From contig CAVRRZ010000005.1 of the NCBI GenBank assembly GCA_963723745.1, positions 1,565,141 to 1,629,140 of the forward strand: DNA of 64,000 bases, written 5' to 3'. Below are positions 46,206 through 64,000 of this stretch, in pieces; within the stretch, counting starts at the first letter, position 1, and every line of letters begins with the position of its first letter. Source of the DNA: CAVRRZ01 sp963723745 (GTDB taxonomy: Bacteria; Actinomycetota; Actinomycetes; Mycobacteriales; Geodermatophilaceae). The position numbers and the translations under genes are program-made. Under the pieces are notes generated by a model that saw nothing but the letters and a program-made list of their open reading frames with translations, had not been told where the DNA came from and searched no databases.

Positions 46206-46869
46206 TTCGTGTCACTCCCCACGGGGCCGCCCTTGACCGCGGAACGGACGAGGAGCAGGCCACCCTTCGGGCCCGGAACGGCGCCCTTGATCAGCAGCAG
46301 CCCGCGCTCGGTGTCCACCTTGTGGACCATCAGCGACAGGGTGGTCGTCTTCACCGTACCCATGCGACCGGCCATCTTCAGGCCCTTGAACACGCGGCCC
46401 GGGGTGGACGCGCCACCGATGGAGCCCGGCGACCGGTGCTTGCGCTGGGTGCCGTGCGACGCGCCGAGGCCCTTGAAGCCGTGACGCTTCATGACGCCGG
46501 CGGTGCCCTTGCCCTTGCTGGTGCCGATGACGTCGACCTTGGCCACGCCGTCGAAGCACCTCGGCGGTCAGCTCCTGGCCGACCTGGTAGGTCGCCGGCG
46601 TCCTCGGTGCGCAGTTCCACCAGGTGCCGCCGCGGCGTGACGCCCGCCTTGGTGAAGTGCCCACCCTCGGGCTTGTTCACCTTGCGCGGGTCGATCTCGC
46701 CGAACCCGAGCTGGAGGGCCGAGTAGCCGTCCACCTCAGGGGTGCGCACCTGGGTCACCACGCACGGGCCCGCCTTGACGACGGTCACCGGCACGAGGCG
46801 GTTGTTCTCGTCGAAAACCTGGGTCATCCCCAGCTTCTCGCCGAGGAGACCACGAAATGTGCTCGCCAT
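46202..46869 (-). CDS. rplC: 50S ribosomal protein L3 (two insertions)
   Basis: L3 starts MASTFRGLLGEKLGMTQVFD at ATG 46869. Extra bases at 46593 and 46557-46558 shift the frame within 36 bases. The rest reads AKVDVIGTSKGKGTAGVMKR through HRSPGSIGGASTPGRVFKG. Repair gives 221 residues, the usual length. Confidence 0.93.
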
Positions 46870-46884
46870 GTCTGCAGACAGCCC

Positions 46885-47190
46885 TTACTGGATGTTGACG
46901 TCGACCGAGGCCGGCAGGTCGATGCGCATGAGCGCGTCGACCGTCTTCGGCGTCGGGTCGAGGATGTCGATGAGCCGCTTGTGCGTGCGCATCTCGAAGT
47001 GCTCGCGGGAGTCCTTGTACTTGTGCGGCGAGCGGATGACGCAGTACACGTTCTTCTCCGTCGGCAGCGGCACCGGGCCGACGACGCGCGCACCGGTCTT
47101 GGTCACCGTCTCGACGATGCGCCGCGCCGAGGCATCGATCGCCTCGTGGTCGTAGGCCTTCAGCCGGATGCGGATCTTCTGTCCCGCCAT
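46885..47190 (-). CDS. rpsJ: 30S ribosomal protein S10
   Basis: A 101-residue S10, first gene of the S10 cluster and also a NusG/NusB partner in antitermination. It has RIRLKAYDHEAIDASARRI and SREHFEMRTHKRLIDILDP. Intact. Confidence 0.97.
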   Translation of the reverse strand: MAGQKIRIRLKAYDHEAIDASARRIVETVTKTGARVVGPVPLPTEKNVYCVIRSPHKYKDSREHFEMRTHKRLIDILDPTPKTVDALMRIDLPASVDVNIQ

Positions 47191-47254
47191 CGCTGTTCTT
47201 CGCTCCTGCCGATCGGGTCGTTCTCGAATAGCTGTGGGGTGGTGCTCACCCGTC

Positions 47255-47289
47255 CGGGCGGCGGCCGGGATTGAGGCGGCCGCCGCCCG
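47255..47289 (-). terminator. Terminator after tuf
   Basis: Perfect 13-base arms (47255-47267 and 47277-47289) with a nine-base loop lie ten bases downstream of the tuf stop. It separates the str operon (rpsL-rpsG-fusA-tuf) from rpsJ. Confidence 0.88.
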
Positions 47290-47298
47290 TCGGGGGTA

Positions 47299-48492
47299 CT
47301 ACTTGTTGATCTTGACGACGCGGCCGGCGCCGACGGTGCGGCCACCCTCACGGATGGCGAACCGGAGGCCCTCCTCCATGGCGATCGGCTGGATCAGCTC
47401 GACCGTCATCTCGGTGTTGTCGCCGGGCATGACCATCTCGGTGCCCGAGGGCAGGGTCACGACGCCCGTCACGTCCGTCGTCCGGAAGTAGAACTGGGGA
47501 CGGTAGTTGTTGAAGAACGGCGTGTGACGGCCACCCTCGTCCTTCGAGAGGATGTAGACCGAACCCTCGAAGTTGGTGTGCGGGGTGATCGAACCGGGCT
47601 TCACGACGACCTGGCCGCGCTCGACGTCCTCGCGCTTGATGCCGCGCAGGAGCAGCCCGACGTTGTCGCCGGCCTGGCCCTGGTCGAGCAGCTTGCGGAA
47701 CATCTCGACGCCGGTGACCGTGGTCTTGGTCGAGGTCGGGCGGATGCCGACGATCTCGACCTCCTCGTTCACCTTGACGATGCCGCGCTCCACGCGACCG
47801 GTCACGACGGTGCCGCGGCCGGTGATGGTGAAGACGTCCTCGACGGGCATGAGGAACGGCTTGTCGATCTCGCGCTCGGGCTCGGGGATGGCGGTGTCGA
47901 CCGCGTCCATGAGCTCCATGAGCTTGTCGCCCCACTCGGCGTCGCCCTCGAGGGCCTTGAGCGCCGAGACGCGGACCACGGGGACGTCGTCGCCCGGGAA
48001 CTCGTACTCGGACAGCAGCTCGCGGACCTCGAGCTCGACGAGCTCGAGGATCTCCTCGTCGTCGACCATGTCGGCCTTGTTGAGCGCCACGACGATGTAG
48101 GGGACGCCGACCTGGCGGGCCAGGAGGACGTGCTCCTTGGTCTGCGGCATCGGGCCGTCGGTCGCCGCGACCACCAGGATGGCGCCGTCCATCTGCGCCG
48201 CACCGGTGATCATGTTCTTGATGTAGTCGGCGTGACCGGGGCAGTCGACGTGCGCGTAGTGCCGGTTCTCGGTCTGGTACTCGACGTGGGCGATCGAGAT
48301 CGTGATGCCGCGAGCCTTCTCCTCGGGCGCCTTGTCGATCTGGTCGAAGGCCGACGCCTCGTTGAGGTTCGGGTACTTGTCGTGCAGCACCTTGGTGATC
48401 GCCGCGGTCAGCGTCGTCTTGCCGTGGTCGATGTGCCCGATGGTGCCGATGTTGACGTGCGGCTTGGTCCGCTCGAACTTGGCCTTGGCCAC
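47299..48492 (-). CDS. tuf: Elongation factor Tu
   Basis: A 397-residue GTPase that delivers aminoacyl-tRNA. The G1 loop GHIDHGKTTL, DCPGHADYIKN, NKADMVDD and the final VKINK are canonical. It is intact although fusA and the S10 genes on both sides are frameshifted. The elfamycin-site residues were not examined in detail. Confidence 0.98.
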   Translation of the reverse strand: MAKAKFERTKPHVNIGTIGHIDHGKTTLTAAITKVLHDKYPNLNEASAFDQIDKAPEEKARGITISIAHVEYQTENRHYAHVDCPGHADYIKNMITGAAQMDGAILVVAATDGPMPQTKEHVLLARQVGVPYIVVALNKADMVDDEEILELVELEVRELLSEYEFPGDDVPVVRVSALKALEGDAEWGDKLMELMDAVDTAIPEPEREIDKPFLMPVEDVFTITGRGTVVTGRVERGIVKVNEEVEIVGIRPTSTKTTVTGVEMFRKLLDQGQAGDNVGLLLRGIKREDVERGQVVVKPGSITPHTNFEGSVYILSKDEGGRHTPFFNNYRPQFYFRTTDVTGVVTLPSGTEMVMPGDNTEMTVELIQPIAMEEGLRFAIREGGRTVGAGRVVKINK

Positions 48493-48555
48493 TGGTGTCC
48501 TCTCTTCGTGGTTACGCAGTCGTACGCGTGTCTGTGGGGGCGTGCTCGGGTGGGA

Positions 48556-50657
<2,102 letters not shown>

Positions 50658-50743
50658 CTCTTACTCCTCTTTGTTCGGGTCCGCGTGCGGGTTCCGGGGG
50701 TCGCCCGGGCGTCCCGCCGGCAGCGGGTGCTGGTGAACCGATG

Positions 50744-51213
50744 TCACCAGCGGTAGTGCGCGAAGGCCTTGTTCGACTCGGCCATCTTGTGCGTGTCCTC
50801 GCGCCGCTTCACGGCGGCACCGAGGCCGTTGCTCGCGTCGAGCAGCTCGTTCATGAGGCGCTCGGTCATCGTCTTCTCGCGGCGGGCGCGGCTGTACTGG
50901 ATCAGCCAGCGCAGGCCGAGCGTGGTGCTGCGCGAGGGCGGACCTCGACCGGGACCTGGTAGGTCGCACCACCGACACGGCGGCTGCGGACCTCGAGGGC
51001 CGGCTTGACGTTGTCCAGCGCGCGCTTGAGCGTGACGACCGGGTCGGTGTCGGTCTTGGCGCGGCAGCCCTCGAGGGCGCCGTAGACGATCGCCTCGGCG
51101 ACCGAGCGCTTGCCGTCGACGAGCACCTTGTTCACCAGCTGGGTGACCAGCGGGGACTGGTAGACCGGGTCGGCGACCAGCGGGCGCTTCGGCGCGGGGC
51201 CCTTGCGCGGCAT
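50744..51213 (-). CDS. rpsG: 30S ribosomal protein S7 (one-base deletion)
   Basis: S7 nucleates the 30S head. ATG 51213 gives MPRKGPAPKRPLVADPVYQS to ATYQVPVEVRP. One C is missing in a C run at about 50935-50938. The frame then continues TTLGLRWLIQYSRARREKTM to FAHYRW at 50744. Repaired length is 156 residues, exactly normal. It directly abuts rpsL. Confidence 0.94.
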
Positions 51214-51588
51214 TCAGCTCTTCTCCTTCTTCGCGCCGTACCGGCTGCGAGCCTGCTTGCGGTTGCGGACACCCTGGGTGTCCAGCGAGCCGCGAATGAT
51301 CTTGTAGCGGACGCCGGGAAGGTCCTTCACGCGGCCGCCGCGCACGAGCACCATCGAGTGCTCCTGCAGGTTGTGGCCGACGCCCGGGATGTAGGCGGTC
51401 ACCTCGACGCCACTGGTGAGGCGGACGCGAGCGACCTTGCGCAGCGCCGAGTTCGGCTTCTTCGGCGTCGTCGTGTAGACGCGCGTGCAGACGCCGCGGC
51501 GCTGGGGCGAACCCTTCAGCGCCGGGGTCTTGGTCTTCTCGACCTTGTCCTCGCGGCCCTTGCGGACCAGCTGGTTGATCGTGGGCAT
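51214..51588 (-). CDS. rpsL: 30S ribosomal protein S12
   Basis: A 124-residue S12 at the decoding site, first gene of the str operon. The two lysines at the streptomycin-resistance positions are wild type (TTPKKPNSALRK and GGRVKDLPGVRYK). Intact. The usual promoter must lie upstream of 51588. Confidence 0.97.
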   Translation of the reverse strand: MPTINQLVRKGREDKVEKTKTPALKGSPQRRGVCTRVYTTTPKKPNSALRKVARVRLTSGVEVTAYIPGVGHNLQEHSMVLVRGGRVKDLPGVRYKIIRGSLDTQGVRNRKQARSRYGAKKEKS

Positions 51589-52180
51589 GGGTGGCCTGGA
51601 TCTCCTACCTGCGCTGGGTCGTGCTCTCGAAATGTGTTGCGGTGCTGGTCGTGCGGCGGGTGCCGGCCCTGCTTCCGGACGGTCCCGACCCCGGCCATGA
51701 CGTCACCGTCCGGTCCCCGCGGTCGGGCGTGTCGCCCTTCCCGGGACCGGCCCTGATGTCGGACCGGATCGGTTGCCCCTCGCGACTCGGCGCCGCCACC
51801 CTCCGGCTGACCGGAGGCGGCCCCGGCGACCGGGAGGTCACCCAGGCGCACCGCGAACGGGAGCAGGCCCAGGGCACCCTGGGCACGGCTGACCACGATA
51901 CCCGCGCCCTCGGAGGCCGGTCAAAGCCGGGTCCCTCATGCGCGCGGCCACAGGCCGGCCGACCGCCCGCCGGGGCGGGCGACACCGGGGTCAACGGCGC
52001 CGCGGCCGGTCTCTTCCCGGCCCGCGCACCGCTCCCCGGGAGCTCCCGGCAGCGGCCGCGGACCTACCCCGGCCCGACGGCGGCCGGTCGCGGACAGCGC
52101 CGGCGCCGTGGTCGGACCGAATCGTCGGACGCCCGACCTACCGTCGTCCGCATCCACTCCCGCGGACCCCGGAGGCCACC
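51589..52180. other. Non-coding region between rpsL and the protease gene
   Basis: About 590 bases between divergent genes. It should hold the str-operon promoter and that of the protease gene, but I see no clear -10/-35 pair. Long open frames through it are unbiased GC-rich shadows with no recognisable protein. A GGAGG ribosome binding site at 52171-52175 belongs to the protease gene. Confidence 0.6.
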
Positions 52181-53446
52181 GTGCACCCCGACTCCGCCCG
52201 CGAGCTCAAGGCCCGCATCCTCGAGCGCCGTCGAGCGCGAGCGCCGCGGCGCAGGCCGCGCCCGACGACGCCGGCGGCGCCGTGGCCCCGGGTCGCGGTC
52301 GGGCCTGACGCCGGCCGGGCCGGGCCGGGCGCGCGTGGCCGTGCGGCTGCGAGCAGGAGGCCGACCGCGGCGCTGCTGCCCGACCTGGGGCGCGGCGGCC
52401 GCGGCGGAGGTCGACGTCCGGGTCATCGGCCGGGTGCGGGCCGCTCTCCTCCCCCACGCCCCGGCGAACTGCAGCAGCGGGTCCGGCCGCTGCGCCCCGG
52501 GCTCTCCGTGGCCCACCCGGACGGTCACGGCCGGCACGCTGGGCGGCTTCGTGCGCGACCGGCGGCGGGCTCGCGATCCTGTCCAACAACCACGTGCTGG
52601 CCGCGAGCGACGCGGCCGCGCTCGGGCGACGCCGTCCTGCAGCCGGGCCCGGCCGACGGCGGCGGCGCCGGCCGACCGGGTGGCGACGCTGACCGCGTTC
52701 GAGCGCTTCCGCGCCGGGCCGCGCGAACCTGGTGGACGCCGCCGTCGCGGCCCTGGACGCCGGCGTCGACGCCGAGCCCGGCGACCTTCCGGGCGGGCCG
52801 CTGACCGGCGCCGATGCCCGGCGAGCCTCGACATCGACCCCGACGAGCTGGTCGAGAAGCTGGGCCGCACGACCGGGCACACCCGCGGCCGGATCACCGC
52901 GGTGGAGGTCGACGGCGTGGCGGTCCAGTACGACGAGCGGGGTGCACCGCTTCGACGACCAGATCGAGATCGCAGGGCCGCGGCGGGGCGTTCAGCGCCG
53001 GCGGCGACAGCGGCTCGGTCATCTGGCGCAGCCGGGACCGCGCGCCGCTCGGCCTGCTCTTCGCCGGCAGCACCACCGGCGGGTACGGCGGCGCGCGGCG
53101 TCACCTTCGCCAACCCGCTGGCCACGGTGCTCGGCCGTGCTCGGGCGCCGAGTGGGTCGCCGGGCTGACGCCCCTGCCCGGGGAGCGCTGGCTGTCCTCC
53201 GCGGGCCCGGAGGGGCACCATGGGCGGCGTGACCGACCGGCCGCCGCCCGTGCGGCCAAGAGCGCGCTGGCCGCGCGCCTGGCCGCCGACCCCGGGGTCG
53301 TCGGCATCGGGCTGGCCCGCCGGGAGAGCGGCTACGTGGTGAAGGTCGACCTGGCCGACGCCGGCGGCGGCCGCGCCGGGTGCCGCGGCGACGTCGACGG
53401 CGTCCGCGTGGTCACCGAGGTGATCGGCGTCGTCCGCCCGCTCTGA
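52181..53446 (+). CDS. Trypsin-like serine protease (Nal1-like), heavily frameshifted in this sequence
   Basis: Reading across frames gives a chymotrypsin-fold protease: VEVDVRVIGRV, then TAGTLGGFVRDR, the catalytic His in ILSNNHVLA, GDAVLQPGPADGG, NLVDAAVAALDAGVD, KLGRTTGHTRGRITAVEVD, and the catalytic Ser in FSAGGDSGSVIW. A C-terminal domain follows (LAADPGVVGIGLARR to VDGVRVVTEVIGVVRPL). The start is GTG 52181 after GGAGG. At least twelve one-base indels are needed, for example extra bases at 52523, 52566, 52624, 52725 and near 52943, 52986, 53094, 53132 and 53147. It could be a true pseudogene, but the restored motifs are too well kept for long decay. Substrate unknown. Confidence 0.72.
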
Positions 53447-53528
53447 GCGACGCCGTCCGAGTCGCAGCCGCGCGGCCGTTACCGTGCCCGTGGCGCCGAC
53501 GACGGCGCCCCGACCCGGAGGAGTGCAC

Positions 53529-54575
53529 GTGCGCATCGGCATCCAGGCCAGTTACAGCGGTGGGTTCTCCGAGACCGCGGCGGAGATCCGCGATCTGGAG
53601 TCGGCCGGTCTCGACGTCGCCACGGTGGCCGAGGTCTACACCTTCGACGCGGTCAGCCAGCTGGGATACCTCGCCGCGGTGACCGAGCGGGTCGAGCTGA
53701 TGAGCGGGATCCTGCCCATCTACAGCCGGACGCCGGCGCTGACGGCGATGACGGCCGCCGGGCCTGGACTTCGTGTCGGGCGGGCGGTTCACCCTCGGCC
53801 TCGGCGCCTCGGGCCCGCAGGTGATCGAGGGCTGGCACGGCGTCCCCTACGACGCCCCGCTGCAGCGCACCCGCGAGATCGTGGAGATCTGCCGCCAGGT
53901 GTGGCGCCGGGAGCGCCTGGACCACCAGGGGCCAGAAGTACACGGTGCCGCTGCCCGCCGACCAGGGCACGGGCCTGGGCAAGCCGCTGAAGCTGATCAA
54001 CACGCCGGTGCGCGAGCGCGATCCCGGTCATGCTCGCCGCGCTCGGTCCCGAAGAACGTGGAGCTGGCGGCGGAGATCGCCGAGGCCTGGGAGCCGATCT
54101 TCTTCGTGCCGGAGAAGGCGGCGTCGGTCTGGGGCGACGTCGCTGGCCGCCGGCAAGCGCCAAGCGCGACCCCGCGCTCGGTGAGCTCCAGATCGTCACC
54201 GGGGTCCCGGTGGCCATCGGCGAGGACGTGGAGCCGCTGCTGGAGCTCGTGCGGCCCGCGCTGGCCCTCTACATCGGCGGCATGGGCGCCCGCGGCAAGA
54301 ACTTCTACAACGACCTCGCCGTCCGGTACGGCTACGAGGCGGAGGCGAAGACGATCCAGGACCTCTACCTCGACGGCAAGAAGGACGAGGCCGCGGCCGC
54401 GGTGCCCCACGAGCTGGTCCGCGCGTCGTCGCTGATCGGCCCGGAGTCCTACGTCGCCGAGCGGATCGCCGCCTTCGCCGAGGCCGGGGTCACCACGCTC
54501 GATGCTCCAGCCGCTGGACGGCAGCCGCGAGGGCCGCCTGCGACGGTGGAGACGACGAAGCGCCTCAGTTCGTAG
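53529..54575 (+). CDS. LLM-class (F420-dependent type) oxidoreductase, frameshifted
   Basis: A luciferase-like TIM-barrel oxidoreductase of about 346 residues once repaired. GTG 53529 follows GGAGGAG. It starts VRIGIQASYSGGFSETAAE, with TVAEVYTFDAVSQLG, GILPIYSRTPALTAMTAAG, GGRFTLGLGASGPQVIEGWHG and a C-terminal YVAERIAAFAEAGVTTL. Extra bases lie at 53763, 53929-53931, 54020, 54051, 54142, 54158 and 54501, and one is missing at 54540. F420 as cofactor is inferred from family and actinobacterial background. The substrate is unknown. Confidence 0.8.
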
Positions 54576-54685
54576 TCGCGATGCCCCTCGCGCCGTCCGG
54601 AGCCGCTCCAGAGGGACGGGAGCCGCCGCGCACCGCGGCTCCCGACCCCTCAGCGCGGCTCTGGTCTGCCCACCGTCGATGCAGA

Positions 54686-54719
54686 AGGGCCCCGCAGATC
54701 GGGTGACCTGCGGGGCCCT
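54686..54719. terminator. Terminator after rpoC (bidirectional)
   Basis: Perfect 12-base arms (54686-54697 and 54708-54719) with a ten-base loop lie between the convergent oxidoreductase gene and rpoC, 15 bases from the rpoC stop. Confidence 0.85.
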
Positions 54720-54734
54720 CTTACTGCTGGGTGA

Positions 54735-58639
<3,905 letters not shown>

Positions 58640-58732
58640 CGTGATGACCCCTTTCCCGGGGCTAGTTCTTCGCTTCTATGTCCAAGTGGGTGGCGCCGGC
58701 CGGCCCGCGATGCGGGGCCGGCCGGCCGCCGA

Positions 58733-62220
<3,488 letters not shown>

Positions 62221-62599
62221 GATGCGTCCTTCCAAGGACCTCACGACGTGCGGGCGGTGGGTGCGGGTCGTCCTGGGTCGTCGTCGGTAATGGCGGGCTG
62301 ACCTCGGCCTGCTGGGTGGCCCGGCCGGTGGGTCGTGGGGGGCGACCGGGACGGGCTCCCGGGCACCCCTGGTGACCCGTCTCGGCGGGCAAGCAGTCAG
62401 AGGGCAGCGCAACAGGGAACCCTACCCCTGCCCGCGCGCGATGTCCACGTCGGGGGGGCCGATGCGATCGGCGACACACATCCCGCTGGACCGCGTCCGG
62501 CGATCGTAGCGCCGGAGCGGGCGGCGCGGGGACGATGATGCCACCCCGAGGCCGTCGGCGGAGCCGCCACGCCCGACGGGAGCCGAGTTCTCCTGGGCG
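62221..62599. other. Leader and promoter region of rpoB
   Basis: About 380 non-coding bases between rpoB and the Mce-associated gene. It presumably contains the rpoBC promoter and leader and the 3' end of the upstream gene. I see no unambiguous promoter, and the open frames across it show no protein features. Confidence 0.6.
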
Positions 62600-63451
62600 T
62601 CAGCTGGTCGTGAGCAGGGTCAGCTCGCTGATCTTCCACTCCTCGTCGACCTGGACCATCCGCACCTGCACGGTCTGCGTGCACGACTGCGCACCCTCGG
62701 GCGTCACCTGGCACTCCGACCCCTCGGGGGCCGGCTGCTCACCGCTGTTCACCGACTCGACGACGTAGGAGCCGAACACGACGAGCGTGGCGGTGTCCTG
62801 CGCCCCGTTGATCTGCTGAAGACCGATGTCGAGGACCTCGTAGCGCGTGGTGGCCGAGACCTGCTCGTAGGTGTCGAGGATGCCGCCCTGGGAGAGGTCG
62901 GTCTCGTACTGCTCGCGCAGCTCGCCGGTGAGCGCGTCGAGCTTGCCCGCGACGCTGCCCTCGGAGTCGCGGTAGTCGTAGGCGTAGAGCGCCTCGACGT
63001 TCTCCTGCGCGGCGGTGAACACCGAGGAGTCGACGTAAGGCGGGTTGAACCGCTGGTAGAGCAGCGCGCCCACGGCACCGGCGGCCAGCAGGACGAGACA
63101 GAGCAGTGACACCGGCAGCAGCCAGCTCCGCCGCGGCGCCGGAGGGGCCGACTCCGCGGTCACCGTCCGCCGGCTGCGCCGGGCGGCTGCGCCGACGGGT
63201 GCCTCGACGGCTGCCTCGACGGGTGCCTCGACGGGCGACTCGACGCGGGCGTGGCCGGGTCCCTCGGCGGGCGACTCGGCGGGCGTCCCGAGGGAAACCT
63301 CGACCGGAGCCTCGTCGGAGCGCGGGGACGGCGAGGGCCGGTCGTCGTCGCGGTCCCGCCGGCTGCCCGCGACGCGGGGCCGGGGGCTCGGGCGGGCCGC
63401 CGGAGCGGGTCGTGGTCGCGGGCCGGGCCGGTCGCGGTCGCGGTCGCTCAT
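62600..63451 (-). CDS. Mce-associated membrane protein
   Basis: A 283-residue protein with a disordered, Arg/Pro- then Glu/Pro/Val-rich N-terminus of about 105 residues, one membrane segment (LLPVSLLCLVLLAAGAVGAL) and an outer domain. The outer domain (NVEALYAYDYRDSEGSV, ATLVVFGSYVVESVN, VQVRMVQVDEEWKISEL) matches the Mas/Mce-associated fold related to NTF2-like domains. Such proteins accompany Mce lipid-import systems. It follows a second homologue by four bases. No mce genes are in view. Confidence 0.82.
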   Translation of the reverse strand: MSDRDRDRPGPRPRPAPAARPSPRPRVAGSRRDRDDDRPSPSPRSDEAPVEVSLGTPAESPAEGPGHARVESPVEAPVEAAVEAPVGAAARRSRRTVTAESAPPAPRRSWLLPVSLLCLVLLAAGAVGALLYQRFNPPYVDSSVFTAAQENVEALYAYDYRDSEGSVAGKLDALTGELREQYETDLSQGGILDTYEQVSATTRYEVLDIGLQQINGAQDTATLVVFGSYVVESVNSGEQPAPEGSECQVTPEGAQSCTQTVQVRMVQVDEEWKISELTLLTTS

Positions 63452-63455
63452 CGGG

Positions 63456-64000
63456 TCACCGCCCCGCGATCCCGGACAGCAGCCAGCGGTCGCCGTCGTT
63501 CACCATGTCGACCTGGATCCGGTACCGGACCACCTGGGACTGCTCGCTGGCCCCCGTCTCTGCCGACCCGGTCCGCTGGGTCGACTGGATGACCAGCAGC
63601 ACGGAGGCCTCGTCGCCCTCGACCCGGGTCACCCCGGCGCCGATCACCTCGGTGTTGACGACCGCCTCCGCCTCGACGATCGCCTGCCGGCGGTCGTCGA
63701 GCTCGGCCACGGACTCCTCGCGCAGGTCGCCCGTGGTCACGCGGCGCGCCTGCTCGATGTCGTCGTCGAGGGTCAGGTGGTCGAACGACGTGAGGTCGAC
63801 GACGCCCGAGCGGGCCGCCTGCAGCGCGCCGACGTAGTCGGCGGCGCGGACCGTCGAGGGCGCCGGCCGGGTGAACCAGAGGAAGGCGGCCGCGGCGAGC
63901 AGCAGCACGAGCAGGACGCCGAGCGTCGGCACCAGCGGCAGGCTCCACCGGCTGCCGGTCGGCTGCTCGACAGCTGCCTCCGCCCCGGGCCCGGGCGGGC
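63456..64000 (-). CDS. Mce-associated membrane protein, N-terminus outside window
   Basis: The frame is open to the window edge, so the start lies outside. The visible part has a Pro/Gly/Glu-rich stretch (PGAEAAVEQPTGSRWSLPL), a membrane segment (TLGVLLVLLLAAAAFLWF) and an outer domain (TSFDHLTLDDDIEQARRVTT, split at LDDD, and VRYRIQVDMVNDGDRWLLSG). It has the same layout as its downstream neighbour, so both probably belong to one Mce-associated operon. Confidence 0.8.
   Translation of the reverse strand, partial: PPGPGAEAAVEQPTGSRWSLPLVPTLGVLLVLLLAAAAFLWFTRPAPSTVRAADYVGALQAARSGVVDLTSFDHLTLDDDIEQARRVTTGDLREESVAELDDRRQAIVEAEAVVNTEVIGAGVTRVEGDEASVLLVIQSTQRTGSAETGASEQSQVVRYRIQVDMVNDGDRWLLSGIAGR

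Noticed and set aside
46202..46546. Separate short L3 gene starting MAKVDVIGTS
   Set aside because: It is the C-terminal half of rplC after the frameshifts, not a gene of its own.

Overview
The window is a GC-rich actinobacterial chromosome segment with frequent GTG and TTG starts. Its gene order is that of Streptomyces and Mycobacterium: guaA-guaB3-guaB2, a BldM-like regulator, WhiB, groEL1-groES, tsaD-rimI-tsaB-tsaE, alr-nnr-acpS-glmS-glmM, rpsI-rplM, truA-rplQ-rpoA, then the alpha, spc, S10 and str ribosomal clusters and rpoC-rpoB. Details such as the dispersed GC-rich 3'-end repeats suggest a Geodermatophilaceae-like organism (Blastococcus, Modestobacter or Geodermatophilus type), but that family assignment is inference. 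Almost all housekeeping genes are on the minus strand. The few plus-strand genes are mostly accessory.

Layout. 1-3740: purine synthesis (guaA cut by the window edge, guaB3, guaB2). 3955-8193: a DUF5319 gene, a BldM-like orphan regulator, a WhiB regulator, and groEL1-groES under a CIRCE/HrcA operator. 8232-14264: a THUMP-like methyltransferase, the t6A tRNA-modification genes, uracil-DNA glycosylase, a lipoprotein and an unknown gene. 14357-21888: a hydrolase and the cell-wall precursor genes alr, glmS and glmM, with nnr and acpS. 21911-22770: rpsI-rplM. 22938-28572: an accessory block of carbonic anhydrase, molybdenum-cofactor genes (moeA-moaC-mog, mobA), fdhD and two tandem NAD(P)-binding paralogues. 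28574-51588: truA, rplQ, rpoA and the ribosomal clusters through rpsL. 52181-54575: a trypsin-like protease gene and an LLM-class oxidoreductase gene. 54735-62220: rpoC and rpoB. 62600-64000: two Mce-associated membrane proteins, the second cut by the window edge.

The genes work together in a conventional way: translation, transcription, chaperones, cell-wall precursor supply, and a small Moco/formate-dehydrogenase maturation set. No CRISPR array, prophage, transposon or tRNA gene was recognised.

Two things stand out. First, between about 43.3 and 60.7 kb, rplV, rplB, rplW, rplD, rplC, fusA, rpsG, rpoC, rpoB, the protease and the oxidoreductase all carry one or more single-base indels, while every gene elsewhere in the window reads cleanly. 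Removing the indels restores normal protein lengths, so they look like sequence errors, yet nearly all insertions fall exactly between codons. Second, a palindromic repeat of about 53 bp occurs four times, each copy directly at the 3' end of a minus-strand gene.
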